DNA from: Natrinema versiforme JCM 10478
GTDB taxonomy: Archaea > Halobacteriota > Halobacteria > Halobacteriales > Natrialbaceae
Reading direction: 5' to 3'
NCBI RefSeq assembly: GCF_000337195.1
Contig: NZ_AOID01000064.1
Location: forward strand, 53,076 to 117,075
Length of the DNA: 64,000 nt
In this document: positions 52,343 to 61,865 of the stretch, one piece after another
Layout of the letters: each line of letters opens with the position of its first letter
Position numbering within the stretch: position 1 is the stretch's first letter
Program-made: the position numbers and the translations under genes
Notes under the pieces: model-generated
Seen by the model: only the letters and a program-made list of their open reading frames with translations
Told to the model about the DNA's origin: nothing
Databases searched by the model: none

Positions 52343-52739
52343 TCCGCTCTGCCATGTGATCTCCCCAGATCATCCGTTGGTTCACCAGAAGGCGTTTGAC
52401 GACTCCGACCCCCTCTGAAATGCGAGTACCGGTAGCGTCGGACCGGGGAACGTATTGGCGGCCGTTTTCGGATCATCCGCCGTTCGGAGGCGGACCGTCC
52501 CGCGTGGCTGATGAATCGCTGATCGGCAATCCATAGTATTTCAATATTATAATTCCGCTTACGGCACGTCGTTAGCTGTTTCGTTCGAACGGCTCTGGTG
52601 GGCGGAACAGTGGCCTCTCTCCCTTCTGAGATGGTTGGAAGATCCTTCCAGATGCAGATGTCTTCCAATACGACAGAGGCGACTGCGATCGGACGACCGG
52701 GACACGCCATTTATTATCACGCCCTCGCTTTGATGACGT

Positions 52740-53234
52740 ATGACTGTCTACGAGAGCGATCTTCCCGGCGTCGGAAAGAAGTTCGAAATCGAACTCGATG
52801 ACGGGGAGCGCCTCGTCATCGTGACCCATAACACGGGGAAACGAGAGGTGTACCTGAAAGCGGACGCGGACGCCGACAGCGAGAAGGTATTCGAGGCGTC
52901 GGATCGTCTGGCCCGGAAAATCGGCACGATTCTGGAAGGGGCGTACTTCCAGCCAGTGCAGGCCGAACAGGTGGAGACGATGCTCTCCGACGATACCTAC
53001 CTCGAGTGGTACGGCGTCTCAGAGACCGCCGAAGTCGCCGGCCAGACTCTCGCAGAGGCGGACATTCGCGACCGGACGGGCGTCTCCATCGTCGCCATTC
53101 AGCGCGGCGAGGAGTTGATTTCACCGCCGACGCCGGAGACGGTCCTCGAGGTCGATGACACGCTGGTCGTCATCGGCGACCGCGAGGACTGCGCTCAGTT
53201 CGAGGAACTGCTCGGAGCCGGACTCGACGAGTGA
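52740..53234 (+). CDS. khtT: potassium/proton antiporter regulatory subunit, KhtT type (TrkA-C domain)
   Basis: A 164-residue cytoplasmic protein. The N-terminal beta-rich part (MTVYESDLPGVGKKFEIEL, DDGERLVIVTHNTGKREVYL) is typical of KhtT. The TrkA_C/RCK_C domain covers about 85-160 (YLEWYGVSETAEVAGQTLAEADIRDRTGVSIVAIQRGEE, then DTLVVIGDREDCAQFEELL). It would gate the antiporter encoded 34 bases downstream in response to pH and nucleotide. A TATA box TTTATTA at about 52711 is some 27 bases before the ATG (leaderless). In haloarchaea internal potassium is near molar, so regulated potassium export is important. Confidence 0.9.
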   Translation: MTVYESDLPGVGKKFEIELDDGERLVIVTHNTGKREVYLKADADADSEKVFEASDRLARKIGTILEGAYFQPVQAEQVETMLSDDTYLEWYGVSETAEVAGQTLAEADIRDRTGVSIVAIQRGEELISPPTPETVLEVDDTLVVIGDREDCAQFEELLGAGLDE

Positions 53235-53268
53235 TCGCGACGAATGTTCTTGCTCGAGGTGAGCGCTA

Positions 53269-54588
53269 GTGGCCACTGAAACGGCGCTCGTCGATGTCGG
53301 CATCCTGTTTACTGCGGTCGCCATAGCCGGTGTCTGCTCGAGTCGGATCGATCAGTCGGTGATCCCGTTCTACATCATTGTCGGGGTGTTGCTGGGATCG
53401 AACGTACTCGGTGAACTCCCCGCGCTTGCCGGCAACGAGGTTGGGATCGGTAGCATCGCCGTCACTGTTCCCGAGGTGACGATCGGTGGCGTCAATCTCC
53501 TGGCCACAGTCGGCGGACTCGCGCTCGGCGAAACCGACTTCATCGTCGTCGGTGCAGAAATCGGGATCGTCCTCCTCCTGTTCTTCCTCGGCCTCGAGTT
53601 CAACCTGAGCCGATTGATCGCGAGCAAAGATCGGATCGGAAAAGCAGGATCCGTCGATCTAACCATCAACTTTGGTACCGGGTTGGTGTTCGGCTATCTC
53701 GTCTTCGGAACCTTCCTCGCGGCCTTCCTGATGGCAGGAATCGTCTACATCTCCTCGAGCGCGATCATCACGAAGTCACTGATCGATCTGGGCTGGATCG
53801 CCAATGACGAGTCCGAACCGATGCTCGGCACGCTCGTCTACGAGGACCTGTTTATTGCCGTCTACCTAGCGATTGCGTCCGCACTGGTCTTCGGTGGCGG
53901 TAATATCGGGGAAGCCGCGGGACAGATCGGGATCGCGGTCGCGGTCATCGTCGCTCTGCTCGCGCTGGTCACCTACGGCACCGGCTTCTTTCAGCGCTTT
54001 CTCGACGCCGACACGAACGAGTTCATCGTCGTCCGCGCGCTCGGAGTCACGATCCTTGTGGCCGGCATCGCGTACGCGCTCGGGGTCAGCGAGGCCGTCG
54101 CCGCCTTCTTCGTCGGCATGGCCTTCTCCTCGACCGATCACGTCCACGACTTAGAGCAGTTGCTCGAGCCGCTGCGAGACGCGTTCGCAGCGATATTCTT
54201 CTTCTGGATCGGGCTCGTCACTGATCCGGGACTGTTCACGGTTTCGATTCTCGGAATGATCGTCGCCGCTGTGATCGTGACGACGCCGACGAAGATCGTG
54301 ACTGGCTACCTCGGTGGACGGATATACGGGCTCGACGACCGCCGGTCGCTACGGGTCGGGTTCGGAATGACCACCCGCGGCGAATTCTCGCTGATCATCG
54401 CGAGTCTTGCCCTCTCCGGGGCCGGAAGCGGTATGGCAGCGGAGACAGCACAGACCATCTATGCCTTTACCGTCGGCTATGTCCTCGTTATGAGTATCCT
54501 CGGAACGTCGCTCATGCAGTACTCGAGCCGCATCGAACCTGTCGCCATCTCGTTGTTCGAACGGGTCCGCAGCGGAACGACACGGTAA
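53269..54588 (+). CDS. khtU: CPA2-type potassium/proton antiporter, KhtU type
   Basis: A 439-residue membrane protein with about 12-13 hydrophobic segments of the CPA2 (KefB/KhtU) family. Markers are SVIPFYIIVGVLLGSNVLGELPAL, FFLGLEFNLSRLI, the family SSSAIITKSLIDLGW and EPMLGTLVYEDLFIAVYLAI, and GFGMTTRGEFSLIIASLAL. The GTG start at 53269 follows the KhtT gene after 34 bases, so it is in one operon with it. It exports potassium, possibly also sodium or ammonium, in exchange for protons. There is no RCK domain of its own, consistent with use of the separate KhtT subunit. Confidence 0.9.
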   Translation: MATETALVDVGILFTAVAIAGVCSSRIDQSVIPFYIIVGVLLGSNVLGELPALAGNEVGIGSIAVTVPEVTIGGVNLLATVGGLALGETDFIVVGAEIGIVLLLFFLGLEFNLSRLIASKDRIGKAGSVDLTINFGTGLVFGYLVFGTFLAAFLMAGIVYISSSAIITKSLIDLGWIANDESEPMLGTLVYEDLFIAVYLAIASALVFGGGNIGEAAGQIGIAVAVIVALLALVTYGTGFFQRFLDADTNEFIVVRALGVTILVAGIAYALGVSEAVAAFFVGMAFSSTDHVHDLEQLLEPLRDAFAAIFFFWIGLVTDPGLFTVSILGMIVAAVIVTTPTKIVTGYLGGRIYGLDDRRSLRVGFGMTTRGEFSLIIASLALSGAGSGMAAETAQTIYAFTVGYVLVMSILGTSLMQYSSRIEPVAISLFERVRSGTTR

Positions 54589-54669
54589 CCAGTGTCCCTT
54601 GAACTGGGCGACGATGATGAGACCGCTGCACAAGTTCGTGTACGTCTCAGAGTTGACTCAGAAACCCCT

Positions 54670-54708
<39 letters not shown>

Positions 54709-54787
54709 AGTTCATTTCTACTTGTGGATCAATCAGCAATTCGGCCGTATATAGCCATCTCTACCATATATTCTCCGTCTTCTCAGA

Positions 54788-54874
54788 TCTTGTCCGGGGT
54801 AATTGATTGTCCGGGGTAAACCAATCTACGGATGTCCGGGGTAAGAACCACCAGACAGGAGTACTGTCCGGGAT
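54788..54874 (+). repeat. four interspersed repeats TGTCCGGGGTA
   Basis: TGTCCGGGGTAA occurs at 54789, 54806 and 54831, with a variant TGTCCGGGATGA at 54863; starts are 17, 25 and 32 bases apart. The block lies in non-coding DNA 90 bases before the remains of a primase-type replication gene. This recalls iteron-like origin sites, although the spacing is uneven. A regulator-binding array is the alternative. Confidence 0.5.
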
Positions 54875-54959
54875 GAAATCTGGCCAAAAACCAACTAGTA
54901 TACAACGGGTTATCCCCGTTGGACAGGGTAGCGAACAGCCCACTGGATTTCGGTGTGTT

Positions 54960-55860
54960 CGTTAAATCGTGAGTCCGATACTGAGATCTCTCCGTCGGGC
55001 ACTGGGTTCTTGTGATCATCAAGGGGGGACTCCCAGATGGGCGGAACACCGTGGCAGTATCGAACTGTACGACACTGCTCGGTTTTCACCGCGATTGGCG
55101 ATCGCCTTGAGGACGCGCCAACTCGCGGTGCTCGTCGACAGGGAGCACTCGAGGTGATCCACCGGGAGTACGTCAAGACTCTGAATGGTTCAGGGCACGA
55201 ATCTGGGGCCGAGAGCACCACTGATGAGCAGACAACAATGACAACCAGTGCGTCCGATGCCAATATTGGCCTCGAGGAGGAGGAGGACCTGCTCGAGCGG
55301 GTACGGAACGCATCGAACGGCAAGAAGTTCGAGCAGCTGTGGCGTGGCTCGACTGCCGGCTACGAAAGTCAGTCAGACGCGGGTATGGCACGCTGTTGTC
55401 TGCTGGCGTTCTGGACTGGTGGGGATCAGCAGCAGATAGACTGCCCCTTCCGCCAATCGGGGCTACTCCGAGGTAGGGGGACGAAGTCCATTACGCAGAC
55501 GGTTCTACCTACGGTGAGAAGACCATCGAACGAGTGATTGCCACCACCTCCGAGTTCTACGACTCGGACACTCGAGAGACAGCAATCGAATCTGTTCCCA
55601 GAACGAGCGAGTCGTCGACTACTGCTAGCCGTGACGAATCGGAGCGGAATCAGAACCGTGCGGATCTGGTCGAGATGAACCAACTGGTGACCGATCGTGT
55701 CGACGAACTGGAGACCGCGCTCGAACAGAAAAATGAGCGTATAGATCGTCTCGAGGCAACGATTGAGGATCTCAAAACCAAACTTGCAGAGCGTAACCGA
55801 GAGGTTGAGCGGACTCGAGTAAGTAGGTGTGCGTACTGTTCGATGTTCTCCAGTACATGA
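54960..55860 (+). pseudogene. broken plasmid/virus-type primase-polymerase-like gene
   Basis: The plus strand preserves, across several frames, a family of haloarchaeal plasmid and provirus replication proteins often labelled NrS-1-polymerase-like. In order: ESDTEISPSGTG (about 54968), AEHRGSIELYDTARF (55043), frame change, VFTAIGDRLEDAPT, LLERVRNASNGKKFEQLWRG with STAGYESQSDAGMA and CLLAFWTGGDQQQIDCPFRQSG. Another frame change near 55475 follows, then DEVHYADGSTYGEKTIERVIA and a C-terminal coiled coil (VDELETALEQKNERIDRLEATIEDLK). At least three frameshifts make it inactive. It is likely the fossil of an integrated replicon. Confidence 0.6.
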
Positions 55861-55917
55861 CACTCAGATTGCGCAGTCAGCATAACTACTTATGAAGCGA
55901 GGAGATGTCTCTCCTTC

Positions 55918-56637
55918 ATGACCGATTCGAGTAGCGACGAGTTCGACCCAACAGCACCGGACCAACGGGAGATCGGCCGCGAAATGGTCGACGACAGTAC
56001 GGGACTCGGTTCGGTAATGGCCCACGCCTACCGCGGGGAGATAGACCGAGTGGGGACGTGGCGGCAGCGCCTCGACGAAACGACGAAGTGGGCAGTGACG
56101 CTGATGGCAGCAATCTTGACGTGGGCGTTCTCGAGTACCGATAATCCACACTATATCTTGCTGATCGGGATCGTTGTCGTCACAATCTTTCTGAGCATCG
56201 AAGCACGACGGTACCGGGACTACGATGTCTTTCGCTCTCGTACGCGAGTCATCCAAGAGAACCTGCTCGCAAATGCCCTCGATCCGTCTCAAGGCATTGA
56301 AAGTCACGACTGGCGAGCGGAACTGAGTAAGGACTATCGCAGGCCGACGCTGAAAGTCTCATTACACGAAGCACTTGCAAACCGGCTCCGGCGTGTGTAC
56401 CTTGCTCTGCTCAGTGTCCTATTGATCGCATGGGTCTTCAGGATTACAGCGTTCGCGCCGCGCCAAGACTGGCTGGCAACTGCTGGAATCGACCGTATTT
56501 CTGGGATTGCTGTGGTTGCTGTTGTGGGTGTGTTCTACGTCGTATTGCTGGGTGTCACTTTCTGGCCTCACGAGCGTCATGCCAAGGGTGAATTCCGTGA
56601 AGGGGACCCGGACGACTGGAAAGAGACAGACCGATAA
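55918..56637 (+). CDS. DUF2270 membrane protein
   Basis: A 239-residue protein with an acidic N-terminal tail, then MVDDSTGLGSVMAHAYRGEIDRVGTWRQRLDETTKWAV, the family's most conserved block. Four hydrophobic segments follow (about 60-78, 80-97, 150-175, 196-218). The middle has RRYRDYDVFRSRTRVIQENLLANALDP. DUF2270 proteins are widespread in haloarchaea and some other prokaryotes; no function is established, though the first helices and the buried charged block suggest a membrane-associated enzyme or sensor. Alone between the primase fossil and the FNT gene. Confidence 0.88.
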   Translation: MTDSSSDEFDPTAPDQREIGREMVDDSTGLGSVMAHAYRGEIDRVGTWRQRLDETTKWAVTLMAAILTWAFSSTDNPHYILLIGIVVVTIFLSIEARRYRDYDVFRSRTRVIQENLLANALDPSQGIESHDWRAELSKDYRRPTLKVSLHEALANRLRRVYLALLSVLLIAWVFRITAFAPRQDWLATAGIDRISGIAVVAVVGVFYVVLLGVTFWPHERHAKGEFREGDPDDWKETDR

Positions 56638-57033
56638 ATCCGTTCTATGTACTGAACGGCAACTACGTGTGGATTGAACGTTGACATGTATGAATTATAT
56701 GTGGAATATATGTACAATAGTGTTACTAATTAGATAGAATTTAGATCGGATCGAATAGAAATCCACTATAATACTGTTTAGTCTTGATATGATCCTCAAC
56801 TCAATATCTGATCTTGCTCCACAAGCGTCGCGAGTCTCCGTGGCGTTTCGCCACGAAGGCTGTGACATGTAAACCACAGAGCCATATAGAACTAGAGCTA
56901 CATGACTTACAGTCTTCGTCAACGTAATGTTTTAATACAGGAAATGGATCTGTTGATTATTCTCGGAATTCTCAGCTAACTCCATAAACACCCAACTTCA
57001 AGCCTGTTCCAGTGAAACCAATTTAAACAGAAA
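56638..57033 (+). other. AT-rich intergenic stretch
   Basis: About 400 bases with low GC (runs such as TATGTGGAATATATG near 56700) and no recognisable gene. It presumably contains the promoter of the FNT-family gene; a clear TATA box at the right distance was not found. Confidence 0.4.
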
Positions 57034-57870
57034 ATGGGCACAGAGTCCGATGCACCGGAGGGCGCTTCACTCTCGTATAGAAAAATCCTTGAACGGGAGA
57101 TGGAAAGTGCACTCAAGGAGATCAATCGCCCTCCCAAAGGCGTGTTTCTCTCCGGCTTGTCGGCAGGGCTCAACCTGAGCTTCGGTGCCTTGCTCATGGC
57201 GATGGCACTGACCTTTTCCGGGGGATTCGAATCAAAATTGGTACAGCAAGTCACGTTAGGCGGTGTGTCTTCGATTGCGTTCTTATTCGTCGTCATCGGG
57301 CAAACGGAACTGTTCACCGCCCATTCAACGATGGCGATTCTACCGGTACTCGATGGCCGAGCGACAATCGGCGAACTATGTCGCGTCTGGACCGTCACAC
57401 TCGTCGCAAATCTCATCGGCTGCGTGCTATTTGCCGGTCTAATCACTCTCGTTGGCCCACCATTGGGTATTATCGATGCAGATGCCTTTGGAACATTAGC
57501 ATCTGCATTGCTTCCATACTCGTGGTGGGTAATCTTCCTGAGTGGAATGATTGCTGGCTGGCTAATGGGGTTAGTGACGTGGCTGTCTGCGGCGAGCCGG
57601 GACACGGTCAGCCGAATTCTCTTCGTAATTATCGTCACGGCGGTCATCGGCTCCGGGCCCTTCCATCACAGCATTCTCGGAACGACGGAAGTCCTCTCTG
57701 CGATATTCTTGGGACAAGATGTCACGTTCGGTGAATACGGCCACTTTCTCCTCTGGACGACGTCCGGCAACATTGTCGGCGGAGCCGTCTTTGTCGGGCT
57801 ACTCAACTATGGACATATCGCGCTAGCTGGTGAGAAACAGGATATTGAATTCGATGCAACAGAGGAGTGA
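57034..57870 (+). CDS. formate/nitrite transporter (FNT) family channel
   Basis: A 278-residue membrane protein with six transmembrane segments, the FNT pentameric channel fold. Recognisable are KEINRPPKGVFLSGLSAGLNLSFGALLMAMAL with the first broken helix, GQTELFTAHSTMAILPVLDGRA, LVANLIGCVLFAGLI, and a second broken helix near GSGPFHHSILGTTEVLSAIFLG with the conserved central histidine region, then GNIVGGAVFVGLLNYGHI. The N-terminus is the YfdC-like variety, with a longer cytoplasmic tail, so the transported anion may be formate, nitrite, hydrosulfide or acetate. It stands alone with its own upstream region. Confidence 0.88.
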   Translation: MGTESDAPEGASLSYRKILEREMESALKEINRPPKGVFLSGLSAGLNLSFGALLMAMALTFSGGFESKLVQQVTLGGVSSIAFLFVVIGQTELFTAHSTMAILPVLDGRATIGELCRVWTVTLVANLIGCVLFAGLITLVGPPLGIIDADAFGTLASALLPYSWWVIFLSGMIAGWLMGLVTWLSAASRDTVSRILFVIIVTAVIGSGPFHHSILGTTEVLSAIFLGQDVTFGEYGHFLLWTTSGNIVGGAVFVGLLNYGHIALAGEKQDIEFDATEE

Positions 57871-58031
57871 CCTCAACTATCGCTCTGTCTTCAACAGACC
57901 GATTCTGACAGTATCCAGAGAAGCAGAGTCCTGCACCGATAACTGTACTATCAACGGCAACTACGTGTGCGAACTTATCGGATTTTCACTGACCGCAAAC
58001 GTTATACCGGTATAGAAGTTATTATTATGAT

Positions 58032-58247
58032 ATGTATGGGACTGTTCGGGATTCGCTTGAAGACTGGTATAATCCGAGTATTCAGTCTGCGGCGATTGTC
58101 TTGATGGGTTCGAGTTTTAGCCTCTTTCTGTTCCTCAACAGTCCCGATTTTACAAACCCATACTACGTTTTCGGAGTCGGAGTGATGGGCTTCGCAATCG
58201 TCTTTGCGGCGCTTATGCTCATTTCTGTGCTACTGAAGCGCCGATAG
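58032..58247 (+). CDS. small membrane protein with two transmembrane segments
   Basis: A 71-residue protein with a short amphipathic N-terminus (YGTVRDSLEDWYNPSIQ) and two hydrophobic segments (about 18-36 and 44-66) closed by LLKRR, which predicts both ends on the cytoplasmic side. No family recognised. The AT-rich TTATTATTATGAT directly before the ATG could be its TATA element. It lies between the FNT gene and the convergent TRAP operon. Coding is supported by codon choice and a plausible topology. Confidence 0.55.
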   Translation: MYGTVRDSLEDWYNPSIQSAAIVLMGSSFSLFLFLNSPDFTNPYYVFGVGVMGFAIVFAALMLISVLLKRR

Positions 58248-58346
58248 ACTACTACCCTGCACCGTGCAATGGTCTTCTCAGGCGTAGTGCGAGACATTTA
58301 TTATTATAAATATAGATACCGATCGGAGAATTGGAAGACAATATCC

Positions 58347-59642
58347 TCAGGCGAGGAAATTGATCTCGGGAAAGGCGAGCAGAACGAATAGGAGCGCCAG
58401 CAGACCGCCGAGAAACGGGAGAGCTCGGTACGCGACGATCATGTAGTCGATGTCTGTGAGTCCGCTGATGATGTAGAGGTTCAGCCCGTACGGAGGCGTG
58501 ATGAAGCCGATTGCGTCCCCCAGAATGAAGATGACGCCCCAGGTGACTGGATCGAGACCGATCTCAAGTGCCGCAGGCGTCAGCAGCGGTGCCGTCAGTA
58601 CGACGTTCGGAATCGACGCCAGGGCCAGGCCCGCGATCAACACAGTTGCGACGAGCGCGACGATAATGAGCCAGTCCGATCCCAACGAGAGGATCGCTTC
58701 CGAAACGGCGTCCTGAAGGTTGAGATACGCCAGGTTCTGCTGGACGAGTACGGCGATGACGATGATCGGCATCAGCACGCCGACCAGTACGAGCGACGTG
58801 TAGCCGGCCCTGACCATTTCGCTTCCGCTTCGGAGTCGGCCGGTGACGACCGCCGTCACGAGGATGTAGAGCACGGCGACGGACGCCGATTCCGCGGGCG
58901 AAAAGATCCCTGCGAAGATGCCGCCCAGCAGAATGATGATCGCGCCGAGCCCGATCTTCGCTTTCCAAGCGGTCTCCGCGACGTTTCGCGCTTCGAAATC
59001 GTATGCGTCCGTATCGATGCCGTAATCGAACCGATTTGAGACAAACATATTGATTCCCAGTAGAATACCCATCATCGCTATCCCGGGAACGATGCCGGCG
59101 ATGAACAGATCCGGAATCGAGACACCGAAAGTGACACCGTAGACGATGAGCATGATGCTCGGCGGGAGCACGCTCCCGATCGTTCCGCCGGATGCGATCG
59201 TGGCCGCTGCGTATCCCGGCTCGTACCCTTCTTCCTCCATCGACGGATAGAGCGCCTGACCGACGGACGCGGTCGTCGCGGCGTTCGATCCCGTGATCGC
59301 CGAGAAGATCGCCGACGTCCCGATGACCGTGTTCCCGGTGCTCCCGGGGAGCCAGCCGAGACAGGCCCGCGAAAACGAAACGATGTCTCTGGAGACATCC
59401 GCCTTCCTGAAGAGATCGCCGACGAGAATGAACAGTGGAATCGCGATGTAGGTGAACGACTCCAGCTCCGAGAAGGCTGTGATCGACATGTTCGCCATCG
59501 AGAATCCAGGAACGAAGAGGTAGAACGCGACGACCCAGAGACCGAAGGAGAGCACGAGCGGCACACCGAGTGCGAACAACAGGACGCTGACGATCGCGAC
59601 CGCCAATAGGAGCACCTCGAGCGGGAGGCTCGCGGCGATCAT
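58347..59642 (-). CDS. TRAP transporter, large permease (DctM)
   Basis: A 431-residue DctM-type permease with about 12 hydrophobic segments. Markers are SITAFSELESFTYIAIPLFILVGDLF, WLPGSTGNTVIGTSAIFSAITGSNAATTASVGQ, SGGTIGSVLPPSIMLIVYGVTFGVSIPDLFIAGIVPG, and near the end LGDAIGFITPPYGLNLYIISGLTDIDY. It translocates an organic acid or similar anion using the sodium gradient. It overlaps the small permease gene by 4 bases and is the last gene of the TRAP operon (binding protein, small permease, large permease). Confidence 0.93.
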   Translation of the reverse strand: MIAASLPLEVLLLAVAIVSVLLFALGVPLVLSFGLWVVAFYLFVPGFSMANMSITAFSELESFTYIAIPLFILVGDLFRKADVSRDIVSFSRACLGWLPGSTGNTVIGTSAIFSAITGSNAATTASVGQALYPSMEEEGYEPGYAAATIASGGTIGSVLPPSIMLIVYGVTFGVSIPDLFIAGIVPGIAMMGILLGINMFVSNRFDYGIDTDAYDFEARNVAETAWKAKIGLGAIIILLGGIFAGIFSPAESASVAVLYILVTAVVTGRLRSGSEMVRAGYTSLVLVGVLMPIIVIAVLVQQNLAYLNLQDAVSEAILSLGSDWLIIVALVATVLIAGLALASIPNVVLTAPLLTPAALEIGLDPVTWGVIFILGDAIGFITPPYGLNLYIISGLTDIDYMIVAYRALPFLGGLLALLFVLLAFPEINFLA

Positions 59643-60199
59643 TCGTCTCTCACCCCGATTTGCGGGTCCGGATGGATATCGTCACCGTTACGATAGGCGA
59701 TCGTCGTGGTGATCGCCTGCTGGATCACGCGAAGCAAGATCAGCCCCGTCCCGACCGGCACGGCGAGATAGAAGTGGGCCTGCATCACGTTCTCGGTGCC
59801 GACGACCATCCGTCCGGACTCGAGCGTCTGGACGAACTCCGGGAGCGAGTACCAGAAGATCGCGCCGATAACGAGGATCCAGAGCAGCCACTCGATCACG
59901 TACATGGCGTACTGGCCGCCCCCCGAGAGCTTCGACCGAAACAGCGTAAACCGGAAGTACGACTGGTGGCGGAGACCGAACGACGCCGCGAGCCACGCGA
60001 TCCAGACGAACAGTCCCTGCGCAACTTCGAACCCCCAGTCGATCGTCCACGCGAAGAACGTGCGACCGACGATGTCCGTGACTGTGATGGCCAGCACTAC
60101 CATCAACAGCGTCAGTGCGAGCATCCCCTCGAAGTACTTCTCGAGATACTCGAGCCAGGACGGAAACCGAACGTCGCTCGTTTCCGTTATCGTTGACAT
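59639..60199 (-). CDS. TRAP transporter, small permease (DctQ)
   Basis: A 186-residue DctQ-type subunit with four transmembrane segments (about 20-42, 53-75, 90-112, 135-160). The segment FEVAQGLFVWIAWLAASFGLR matches the family's second helix region with its W-x-x-x-x-x-A-x-x-R pattern. The ATG at 60199 is chosen because it follows the binding-protein gene by 5 bases and matches family length; an upstream in-frame ATG (60235) would overlap it. DctQ and DctM together form the membrane part of the transporter. Confidence 0.88.
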   Translation of the reverse strand: MSTITETSDVRFPSWLEYLEKYFEGMLALTLLMVVLAITVTDIVGRTFFAWTIDWGFEVAQGLFVWIAWLAASFGLRHQSYFRFTLFRSKLSGGGQYAMYVIEWLLWILVIGAIFWYSLPEFVQTLESGRMVVGTENVMQAHFYLAVPVGTGLILLRVIQQAITTTIAYRNGDDIHPDPQIGVRDE

Positions 60200-60204
60200 A
60201 GTCG

Positions 60205-61404
60205 TTAGATCTCCTCGAGGTAGTCGTCCCACCACGCATCGATGCTAAACTCGGACGGCGACTCTGGAGCGCTGCTCTCGCGGGCGATTTCGTAGACCCG
60301 CTCGTAGAAGTCGTCGGGCGTCTCCTCGAAGTTATTGAGCAGTTCCCGTTCGGGCTCCCACTTCTCAGGGTTCTGTTGTGGATCGAGCGGATCGACCCAC
60401 GCCTGTTGCTCGTCGTCGTCGAGGATGTTCACTGTCACGCCGAACTCGTCCCACGCCGAGCCATCTGGCGGCGACTCCTGTTGCCCGACACGTTCGTCGA
60501 CCAGTTCGTCGGCCTGCGCGACCGCTTCTTCGGTCGTCTCCCGCGTGACCTCGGCGATCAGGTCTCGATGCTCGTCCGGGAGCGACTGCAGCCAGTCCGT
60601 GTTCACCCACAGGGTCCCTTGCCCGCACATGAATCCCACGTCGACGACCTGATCGATGACCGGCCCCATTCCGGAGCCGATTGCGACCGACGACCACGTT
60701 TCGAGTCCTTGGACGACGCCGGTCTCCATTCCCTGAACGGTGTCGCCCCACGATACTTCGGTCGGCGTCGCGCTCCAAGTCCCAAGGGACTCGTCCGCGG
60801 CCCGCGACGCGGTCCGACGAATGATCAGGCCCTCGAGTTGCTCCGGTCGTCTGAGGTCGCCGCCGATCTGTTCCGTCCCGCCTTCGGAGATGAAGACATC
60901 CCGAAGCGCGGGCGTCCAGTAATAGAACGGAAGGACGTTGTACTTCCGCGCGAACGGAAGCCAGAAATTCTCCCAGGCGTATTCGTGTGTGATCGTATGC
61001 GTGATCGACTCCGGCGACGGAAACGTGTACGGAACGAGCCAGATCTGGTTTTCTGGAAAGAACGCCGTCGAGTTTCCGATCGACCCGTAGCCGGCCTCGA
61101 TGACCTGACTCTGAACTTTCGTTCCGCAACTCGCCGAGCTGCAAATCTGGTTGTCCGGCTGGATGATCATCGTTAGTTCGCCGTCTGATTCCTCTTCGAG
61201 GCGGTCGGCAATCGCGAACGACGCCGACGGCGAGATGCAGTCCAAGCAGTTGTCGTCTGGGTTCCCGAGCTCGCCGACCGTGAACTCCCCGTTACTCTCT
61301 TGGCTGTCAGTAAGTGAACTCAGACAACCGGCCATTCCTGTAGTGATTGTTGCTCCACCAGTACCAAGCAACGCTCGCCGCGTCCAGTTGTTGCTACTTG
61401 TCAT
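60205..61404 (-). CDS. TRAP transporter solute-binding lipoprotein (DctP)
   Basis: A 399-residue secreted binding protein. The N-terminus (NWTRRALLGTGGATITTGMAGC) is a twin-arginine leader with a lipobox, so the protein is exported folded and lipid-anchored. The mature part has a DctP-like fold: FAIADRLEEESDGELTMIIQPDNQ, VQSQVIEAGYGSIGNSTAF, the substrate-arginine region EQLEGLIIRRTASRAADESL, and GMETGVVQGLETWSSVAIG with TLWVNTDWLQSLPDEHRDLI. The ligand is probably a carboxylate. It contains extra cysteines near the N-terminus (DDNCLDC), possibly a disulfide. It is the first gene of the TRAP operon. Confidence 0.92.
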   Translation of the reverse strand: MTSSNNWTRRALLGTGGATITTGMAGCLSSLTDSQESNGEFTVGELGNPDDNCLDCISPSASFAIADRLEEESDGELTMIIQPDNQICSSASCGTKVQSQVIEAGYGSIGNSTAFFPENQIWLVPYTFPSPESITHTITHEYAWENFWLPFARKYNVLPFYYWTPALRDVFISEGGTEQIGGDLRRPEQLEGLIIRRTASRAADESLGTWSATPTEVSWGDTVQGMETGVVQGLETWSSVAIGSGMGPVIDQVVDVGFMCGQGTLWVNTDWLQSLPDEHRDLIAEVTRETTEEAVAQADELVDERVGQQESPPDGSAWDEFGVTVNILDDDEQQAWVDPLDPQQNPEKWEPERELLNNFEETPDDFYERVYEIARESSAPESPSEFSIDAWWDDYLEEI

Positions 61405-61865
61405 TCTGAACCACCACCGTGCTATGATGCTGATCCTCTCTATCGGATATCATACTCACAACAGCTTTGAGTCCGGGTTGGGGGTGTGTATTAGGCTTGC
61501 ACATCCAACTCAACCAACAGATGTCATTTCTTCTGAATAGGATCCCTATAATGATTAACTCAGATAATCACATAGAGTCCAGTAGTAGTGGTCGAAGATC
61601 AGAAAGCAGCGTAAGAGGAAGGACTGCTCGCGTCGTGTATCTCATCCTAACGGCGTAATTGATGAATCAGGACTGGACAGGAATCCACTTGGACGTGTGG
61701 AGATGGAGTTCTTCGAATAGGGAGATGGCCGTTCTGGTAACGCTCTCGTCTGTCCTCACCGTTCGTCGGGCAGTCACAGAGTGGGGTATGCAACCCGTTC
61801 TATGACGTATTCTTTGCACGCAACCCAGTTGTAGTTGGGTTCCATCCACATCGAGTGGAAACTGC
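61405..61865 (+). other. intergenic stretch without gene
   Basis: Between the start of the TRAP operon and the stop of the beta-helix gene. It holds the TRAP promoter region at its left end; no coding frame with family resemblance on either strand. Somewhat AT-rich around 61500-61620. Confidence 0.4.

Noticed and set aside
54788..54874. possible CRISPR array
   Set aside because: Repeats are only about 12 bases, spacing is 17-32 bases and irregular, and there are no cas genes; reported as an iteron-like repeat instead.
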